Position numbers and translations under genes: made by a program. Shown one piece after another: positions 59,451 through 64,000 of a stretch of 64,000 nucleotides of DNA. The notes below the pieces were generated by a model, which searched no databases, was not told the origin of the DNA, and saw nothing but the letters and a program-made list of their open reading frames with translations. Each line of letters starts with the position of its first letter. The stretch's first letter is position 1. The stretch is from Chitinophaga pinensis (GTDB lineage Bacteria; Bacteroidota; Bacteroidia; Chitinophagales; Chitinophagaceae), in NCBI GenBank assembly GCA_902167325.1, contig LR632930.1, positions 6,076,001 to 6,140,000 of the forward strand, given 5' to 3'.

Positions 59451-59825
59451 ATGAAGCATATGAAACGTTATACCGGATTAAAAATAGCAGGGTTTATTGC
59501 CCTTGGGGTTGGCTTCGTTATCCTGCTCGGCTTCGGCATCATGATGCTATGGAACTGGCTGGTGCCCGAATTATTCAATGGCCCGGTCATCAACTTCTGG
59601 CAGGCACTCGGCCTCTTCATTCTTTGCAAGCTCCTCTTTGGCGGCTTCCCGAAAGATCATGATAAAGGCGGATGGAAGAAAAGAAAATGGGAACGCATGC
59701 AGGCCAAAATGGAACATATGTCTCCCGAAGAAAAAGAAAAACTGAAAAGTCATTTCGACCGTTGCGGCTGGGGTAAAAGATGGCAGCCGGAAGAAGGACA
59801 AACTACCGAACGGCAACCCGAATAA
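59451..59825 (+). CDS. Small membrane protein downstream of ECF sigma factor
   Basis: 124 residues. Two hydrophobic segments (AGFIALGVGFVILLGFGIMML and FWQALGLFILCKLLFGGF), then a charged cytosolic-like tail rich in Lys, Trp and Glu (MQAKMEHMSPEEKEKLKSHF, DRCGWGKRW). It starts 2 bases after the sigma stop, so the two are coupled. The pattern FWQALGLFILCKLLFGG recurs, as I recall, behind sigma genes in other Bacteroidota. It may be the anti-sigma factor; no zinc-binding anti-sigma motif is seen, so this is a guess. Confidence 0.75.
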   Translation: MKHMKRYTGLKIAGFIALGVGFVILLGFGIMMLWNWLVPELFNGPVINFWQALGLFILCKLLFGGFPKDHDKGGWKKRKWERMQAKMEHMSPEEKEKLKSHFDRCGWGKRWQPEEGQTTERQPE

Positions 59826-59851
59826 CCAATACTTTCCTAAAACCCGACTAT

Positions 59852-60091
59852 ATGCAACGCCATTTCACTCCCACATTAGCCCGTATTGGCATCTTCAGGA
59901 CCAATATCGGCACCATGCATGCCCGAAAACGTGTTATCAGCGCAATTTGTAATACCTTTGAAGTAGCGTCCTGCAACGTGGACATTGAGGATTGCGACAA
60001 GGTTCTCCGCGTCGTAGACATGAGGGTTGACGAACGATCCATCATACAATTCGTTCAGCAGCAGGGCTTTGAATGTGAAGTGTTAGAATGA
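59852..60091 (+). CDS. HMA-like domain protein without the CxxC motif
   Basis: 79 residues from the ATG at 59852. The ferredoxin-like beta-alpha-beta-beta-alpha-beta pattern is visible: IGIFRTNIGTMHARKRVISAI (where HMA domains have GMxCxxC, here TMHARK), SCNVDIEDCDKVLRVVD, and RSIIQFVQQQGFECEVLE. The DLEDCDKVLRV-type block resembles Bacteroidota HMA-like proteins I remember, which also lack CxxC. Without the pair it probably does not bind copper in the usual way; it may sense or dimerise. It sits 26 bases after the small membrane protein and overlaps the next gene by 4 bases. Confidence 0.75.
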   Translation: MQRHFTPTLARIGIFRTNIGTMHARKRVISAICNTFEVASCNVDIEDCDKVLRVVDMRVDERSIIQFVQQQGFECEVLE

Positions 60092-60666
60092 AACCCATCC
60101 CAATTATGCAGCAACCTGAAATCCAGCAACTCCTAGATAAAAGTTTTACCGATTTTTCTGAATTTATCGGCGGCTTGTCCGAACACCGGTTTATCGTTTC
60201 CCCTGAAGGCAAATGGTCTGCCGGGCAGCAGCTCGATCATCTTATCCGCAGTGCAAAGCCTGTAAACAAGGCCATGAGCATGCCCCGCTTCTTCCTCCGC
60301 TGGTTCGGCAAACCATCAAAACCCTCCCGCAGTTTTGATGAGATCCGGGATGCTTACCGCCAGCTGCTAAAGCATGGCGCCACATCTACCCGGCCCTACG
60401 TACCTCCCGTAACGGAAGCCGAACAGCGGCATACCCTGCTCAAACAGTTCGATCAGCAGAAAACAAAAATGATCAGCCTCACCGGGCAGTGGACCGAAGA
60501 AGAACTCGACCGCTACCAGCTCCCCCACCCCCTGCTGGGTAAACTTACCACCCGCGAGGTACTGTATTTCACGATTTACCACAATTACCACCACCTCCAC
60601 ACCCTCCAGCTACGCGAAAAACCCGAGCAGCCCTGGCCCAGTCAGTTGGAAAGAGTCCTTTTCTAA
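60088..60666 (+). CDS. DinB family protein
   Basis: 192 residues. Four-helix DinB/YfiT-like fold with its His ligands in WSAGQQLDHLIRSA and IYHNYHHLHTLQLRE (DinB HxxxH pattern). Members bind a divalent metal; several act as bacillithiol transferases, others are unknown. The ATG overlaps the stop of the HMA-like gene (ATGA), so the two are translationally coupled. It is the last gene of the ECF cluster, which supports a role in a metal or thiol stress response (inference). Confidence 0.85.
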   Translation: MKPIPIMQQPEIQQLLDKSFTDFSEFIGGLSEHRFIVSPEGKWSAGQQLDHLIRSAKPVNKAMSMPRFFLRWFGKPSKPSRSFDEIRDAYRQLLKHGATSTRPYVPPVTEAEQRHTLLKQFDQQKTKMISLTGQWTEEELDRYQLPHPLLGKLTTREVLYFTIYHNYHHLHTLQLREKPEQPWPSQLERVLF

Positions 60667-60755
60667 AAATATTTCCCCTGCAGTAGGGGTAAATTGCCAT
60701 TTGCGTGTTTTACTTTGTGAAGACCGGCCCGGAATGAAGGCGCCGCTGAAGAACA

Positions 60756-61325
60756 TTGGACAGCAACGGAAAGAAATACCTGACTTCGAACTTTCAACAC
60801 GTTTTTCATACCTGGTATGAAAAACTGCATCGTTATGCCTATACGATGCTGAAAGATCCTGACGAAGCCAGTGATGCCGTACAGGCCGTTTTTTCCCGGC
60901 TTTGGGAAAAGATGGACGAGCTGGAAAGCGGAGAAGAATTGGGTCCCTATCTGTACCGTGCCGTTCATAACCATTGCCTAAACCGCATCCGGAAAGAAGG
61001 TAATGGCAGAAAGTATGCGGAATGGCTGGCACATAGCCATAAAGGAGCGTCTGCCAGCGATGCTGGCGGTAAACTGGCTGCAGCGGAACTGAGCGCCCGA
61101 ATCGGAGAAGCACTTGATGCCCTGCCTCCCCAATGCCGGCTGATCTTCACACTGAGCCGGGAACAGGGAAAGAAGTATGCGGAAATCGCAGCATCCCTGT
61201 CCCTGTCCGTAAAAACCGTGGAAACACAAATGAGCAAAGCACTCCGCATCCTGCGCGAAAAGCTGGCGGATTACATTGCACTGGGAGGCGCGGCATTATT
61301 GTATATCGATAAATTGTTATCTTAA
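60756..61325 (+). CDS. ECF sigma factor (FecI-like)
   Basis: 189 residues starting at a TTG at 60756 (MDSNGKKYLTSNFQHVF); I see no better ATG before region 2. Region 2: YEKLHRYAYTMLKDPDEASDAVQAVFSRLWEKMDEL and YLYRAVHNHCLNRIRKE. Region 4: ALDALPPQCRLIFTLSREQGKKYAEIAASLSLSVKTVETQMSKALRILREKL. This is the Bacteroidota FecI-like type that pairs with FecR proteins encoded immediately downstream. A -7-like element (TACTTTG, one base short) lies around 60708-60714. A FecR gene follows 24 bases later. Confidence 0.9.
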   Translation: MDSNGKKYLTSNFQHVFHTWYEKLHRYAYTMLKDPDEASDAVQAVFSRLWEKMDELESGEELGPYLYRAVHNHCLNRIRKEGNGRKYAEWLAHSHKGASASDAGGKLAAAELSARIGEALDALPPQCRLIFTLSREQGKKYAEIAASLSLSVKTVETQMSKALRILREKLADYIALGGAALLYIDKLLS

Positions 61326-61349
61326 ATCCCGGTTGATTAATAACTGTAC

Positions 61350-62324
61350 TTGAGCCATCAGCAACATATCACCATTACCGACGAGCTGCTCGTTAAGTTC
61401 CTGGCCGGAGACGCCGGTCCGGACGAGGCCATGGCCATTGGCGAATGGCTGGAAGTACCTGCCAACGCAGTGGCTTTCCGGCAGTTGCAGGATACCTGGG
61501 AAGCATCCGGCCCCGGCAAACCTTATCAGGCACCCAACGTTCCTGCGGAATGGGACCGCTGGCAGCAATCCCAACAGTCGCCACATTCAATACGAAGCAT
61601 CTGGCTGCGGTGGGTAGCCGCCGCAGCAGTGGTATTACTGGCAGGCAGTGCATGGCTCCTCCTCCGGGAAGGAACGCTTCCGGCTGATGATACTGCCGTC
61701 ACTTTCGAATCGGCCTCCGTCATCCAGGATCATTCATTGCCGGATGGCTCTCTTGCCACGCTTCCCCCCAACTCAAAAATATTATGGTCGCAAACCACAG
61801 AAGGAAACCGTACCGCCATACTTTCCGGTAACGGCGCTTTCGCTGTAAAAGCTGATCCCGAACATCCTTTCATCGTGTATGCCAATCCGCTGATCATCCG
61901 CGTACTGGGCACCGCTTTCGAAATAAAACGTTACCGCGACAGTATCACGGTCGATGTTTCCGAAGGCTCCGTAATGGCCATAGGGAAGCTGGACAGTACG
62001 ATGCTGAAAGCAGGTATGCATGCTGTATATTTCCTCGCAACTCACCGCTTTGCAATAGCTCAAAAGCTGTCGCCCGGTGTAGTGCCCTCGAAAACCATCT
62101 TTGAATTCAACGATACCCCGCTCGGAGAAGCCATTAAAATCATCTCTGCAGCCTACGGAGTACCCCTGGCACTGGATAACCCTGCCCTGGCCAATTGCCG
62201 CATCAACACCTCATTTAACGATAAATCGCTGGATTACGTGCTGACAGTGATCACAGAATCCCTGCGACTGGAATATCGCAAAGCCCACGACACTGTCTAC
62301 ATTTATGGAAATGCGTGTGAATAA
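61350..62324 (+). CDS. FecR family anti-sigma factor
   Basis: 324 residues, apparently starting at TTG 61350 (MSHQQHITITDELLVKFLAG). An N-terminal cytosolic sigma-binding helix pair, a single transmembrane helix (WVAAAAVVLLAGSAWLLL, about residue 90), a periplasmic FecR beta-domain (HSLPDGSLATLPPNSKI, SGNGAFAVKADPEHPFIV, VLGTAFEIKRY) and a C-terminal DUF4974/STN-like domain (FEFNDTPLGEAIKIISAAYGV). It holds the sigma factor until signalled from the outer membrane. The last 20 bases overlap the STN-barrel gene, so the three genes form one regulatory operon. Confidence 0.93.
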   Translation: MSHQQHITITDELLVKFLAGDAGPDEAMAIGEWLEVPANAVAFRQLQDTWEASGPGKPYQAPNVPAEWDRWQQSQQSPHSIRSIWLRWVAAAAVVLLAGSAWLLLREGTLPADDTAVTFESASVIQDHSLPDGSLATLPPNSKILWSQTTEGNRTAILSGNGAFAVKADPEHPFIVYANPLIIRVLGTAFEIKRYRDSITVDVSEGSVMAIGKLDSTMLKAGMHAVYFLATHRFAIAQKLSPGVVPSKTIFEFNDTPLGEAIKIISAAYGVPLALDNPALANCRINTSFNDKSLDYVLTVITESLRLEYRKAHDTVYIYGNACE

Positions 62325-63651
62325 GGAATGGTTACAATGGTGGCCGCTGATTCTTCTCCTGTGTACGGTAAGGCTCCCGGCGCAGGATGCACTGCGTAAA
62401 AGAATATTGCTCCCGGCAACACAGATCAGTGCGAACGACCTCCGGAAGGAGATCTCCCGGCAAACAGGGCTTCAGTTTTCATTTGGTTCTAACACGTTCA
62501 GGCCCGGCCGGCAAATCAGGCTGCAGAAAAAAGACTGGTCTGCCAAAGAACTTCTCGACATGTTGAAAGCGCAGTTACAGACAGATTATAAAGTTTATAA
62601 AGACCATGTCATCTTTACTGCTTCCCGTAAAAAGCCTACAGTTGCGGATGTTATAAACCCCTCAGAAAAATCATCCCGGGAAAGCATTGCAGGCAGGCAG
62701 CCCCCTAACGCATTGCAGCACAATCCTACTAATACAAAGAACAGTGCCACACCTCAGATACTAAAAGCATCCCCGCCTGCACAAACTGATACATCAAAAA
62801 CCACCGCGCCTTCCAGTACATCCGCACACCAACAACCTGTAGCCGGAGAAGTACGCCCAACGGGAAAGTCATCAGTACCCGGCAACCTGTATACTATAGC
62901 AGATCCGGCTCAGCCGGTAAGCAGCCAAACTTCCGGCGCTCCTCCAAATAATCTTCCGGCAGCAACCCGCCCGTTACAAACCATCGTACAGGACGAGCAT
63001 CTTAGGCAGAAGGCCTACCACAATCGAATTGCAACTGTATCAAACGGGCGTTTGGCATCTACACCATCTCATAACTCCCCGCAACAGCGTGGCTTTACAG
63101 GCAGCCGGGACATCTTCACCCGTTATACCACTATGGGCGTGGAAGTCAACGAAACCTTTCCGGGTAACTTCCTCTTTAAAGGAGGTATTCCACTGCTGCA
63201 TGGGATCGTAAGCTTCAGCGCCACTTCCGGGTATTCCTCCTGGCGCTATGGAGCAGGTACCCGCTGGAGCTTTAATGACCTATGGCATGCACAGGCTAAC
63301 TTCACCACAGGGAAAGTGAAGGATGCACTAACCGCAGATTCCTTAGGCTCGATCAGTAAAACAATAGATATCACCGAAACACTCCACCGGATCGGACTAC
63401 AGGCAGAAAGAAGCATTGGGAAAAGGTGGGCTGTTGCAGCAGGACTCTCCTGGAATATGTTGAACCGCATCAACACTGCAGATGGTAACCGCCTTGCTCC
63501 CGGCGGCCGTGTTTTCAATGACCCTATACCTGAAAGCGGCCATCGTGCCCTCAAACCCTTATACACCATATCCTCCTCTTTCCATGATGGCAGTAAAACA
63601 TGGAAAGACAGATGGATCGGCGCACAGGTAGGCGTATACTTCCGTTTCTGA
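62305..63651 (+). CDS. STN-domain outer-membrane protein with small barrel
   Basis: 448 residues. A signal peptide (WWPLILLLCTVRLPAQ), an STN domain at about 33-107 (ATQISANDLRKEISRQTGLQFSFGS, then DWSAKELLDMLKAQLQTDYKV), a 160-residue low-complexity linker rich in Pro, Ser, Thr, Asn and Gln, and a C-terminal region of about 175 residues that looks like a short beta-barrel (VSFSATSGYSSWRYGAGTRW, IGLQAERSIGKRWAVAAGLS, ending GAQVGVYFRF). Usual FecR partners carry STN at the front of a TonB-dependent receptor; here the plug and 22-strand barrel are absent. The start overlaps fecR by 20 bases (ATG at 62311 is an alternative). Confidence 0.8.
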   Translation: MEMRVNKEWLQWWPLILLLCTVRLPAQDALRKRILLPATQISANDLRKEISRQTGLQFSFGSNTFRPGRQIRLQKKDWSAKELLDMLKAQLQTDYKVYKDHVIFTASRKKPTVADVINPSEKSSRESIAGRQPPNALQHNPTNTKNSATPQILKASPPAQTDTSKTTAPSSTSAHQQPVAGEVRPTGKSSVPGNLYTIADPAQPVSSQTSGAPPNNLPAATRPLQTIVQDEHLRQKAYHNRIATVSNGRLASTPSHNSPQQRGFTGSRDIFTRYTTMGVEVNETFPGNFLFKGGIPLLHGIVSFSATSGYSSWRYGAGTRWSFNDLWHAQANFTTGKVKDALTADSLGSISKTIDITETLHRIGLQAERSIGKRWAVAAGLSWNMLNRINTADGNRLAPGGRVFNDPIPESGHRALKPLYTISSSFHDGSKTWKDRWIGAQVGVYFRF

Positions 63652-63720
63652 TTTTTTTAACGCCCGCATCAGGGTAAAGGCAATGCTGCGTGTATTACTT
63701 CTACAAAACACGGAGAAGCC

Positions 63721-64000
63721 ATGTACATCTCGCTGCGCCAGCATTTCAAAAAATGGTTCTATCATAACCCCGTACTGTGGCCCTTTATCGAAACGCTTCA
63801 GGGCCTCGTGTATGTAGCGGATTATTTCTACTACTATCGTATGCCGGGGCATCAAAAGCGCCTCAGCGTTCGGGAGATCAATATAGAGTTTGCCAGCCAG
63901 TGCAACCTCCGCTGTACCTTCTGCTCCCTCGACCACCTCAAGCCCAAACAGGCTATCAGTGCGGAAACGCTGGAACTGTTCTTCTCTCAGATGCTGGCAG
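63721..64000 (+). CDS. Radical SAM protein (5' part)
   Basis: The first 93 residues are in the window. The iron-sulfur motif CNLRCTFC (CxxxCxxC) lies in INIEFASQCNLRCTFCSLDH, at about residues 61-68, so the enzyme cleaves SAM to start radical chemistry. The preceding 55 residues, with HNPVLWPFIETLQGLVYVADYFYYYR, are an aromatic-rich extension and give no clue to the substrate. The ATG at 63721 follows GGAGAAG, a reasonable ribosome site. The rest is outside the window; it lies 69 bases after the STN-barrel gene on the same strand. Confidence 0.9.
   Translation, partial: MYISLRQHFKKWFYHNPVLWPFIETLQGLVYVADYFYYYRMPGHQKRLSVREINIEFASQCNLRCTFCSLDHLKPKQAISAETLELFFSQMLA

Noticed and set aside
60734..60820. 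A 28-codon frame (starting MKAPLKNIG) overlapping the FecI-like sigma gene start, as an alternative N-terminus
   Set aside because: It is in another frame and ends at a stop inside the sigma gene; conserved region 2 is fully encoded in the TTG-started frame.

Overview
The window looks like chromosomal DNA of a Bacteroidota bacterium, most likely from the Chitinophagaceae (Chitinophaga-like). Reasons: secreted PKD-repeat proteins ending in type IX secretion (T9SS) sorting domains, two PorP/SprF family proteins, an ECF sigma/FecR/STN regulatory set, a DUF2795 protein, and many Bacteroidota -7 promoter boxes (TAnnTTTG) in front of genes. No tRNA, rRNA, CRISPR array, insertion sequence or prophage was seen. 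The window starts inside thymidine kinase (tdk) and ends inside a radical SAM gene.

Layout. 1-2.6 kb: tdk end, a conserved hypothetical gene and waaA (lipid A Kdo transferase). 2.7-8.6 kb: a nucleotide-sugar operon (DegT aminotransferase, UDP-glucose dehydrogenase, UDP-xylose synthase, rmlB, rmlC, rmlD) that would make UDP-glucuronate, UDP-xylose and dTDP-rhamnose for surface polysaccharide, without rmlA. 8.6-19.8 kb: housekeeping genes (LolD-like ATPase, fabI, recN, TPR protein, zinc-ribbon protein, Nif3-like protein, M32 carboxypeptidase), a tandem pair of small unknown exported proteins of which the first is frameshifted, a rhodanese-thioredoxin protein and a TPMT-like methyltransferase. 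20.0-29.4 kb: T9SS module A (two giant PKD proteins, PorP/SprF, and a tiny protein that is little more than a sorting domain). 29.4-29.9 kb: a gene-free spacer between two terminators, built of degenerate 11-bp tandem units. 30-43.7 kb: RlmI-like and RlmK-like methyltransferases, grpE-dnaJ, a frameshifted sodium/solute symporter, a vWA protein, hpt, a LysM glucosaminidase, an O-methyltransferase, a LOG protein, an intact symporter and an FAD oxidoreductase. 43.7-49.1 kb: T9SS module B (SBBP/PKD protein, PorP/SprF, small beta-barrel). 49.3-55.3 kb: recG, a mitochondrial-type citrate synthase, an LptF/G permease and tgt. 55.4-55.5 kb: a second 11-bp repeat array. 55.6-64 kb: an orphan CdiI-like immunity gene, a glycosyltransferase, rsmG, a CDF metal exporter, an ECF/small membrane protein/HMA-like/DinB cluster, an ECF/FecR/STN-barrel cluster and a partial radical SAM gene.

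How the parts work together. The two T9SS modules each pair giant adhesin-like proteins carrying a type B sorting domain with a SprF-like outer-membrane partner; all three giant proteins end in the same seven residues, GNVTLLR. The terminal cluster encodes a sigma factor, an inner-membrane FecR with a C-terminal STN-like domain, and an outer-membrane protein with an STN domain joined by a Pro/Ser/Thr linker to a small barrel instead of a TonB-dependent receptor. The most unusual non-coding signals are the 11-bp-register satellites at 29522-29884 and 55388-55495, a terminator whose U-tract is also the -7 box of the next gene (13723-13765), and several genes whose -7 box lies only 4-6 bases from the ATG, which predicts leaderless mRNAs. 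Two genes carry single-base frameshifts in homopolymers, so local read accuracy should be kept in mind.
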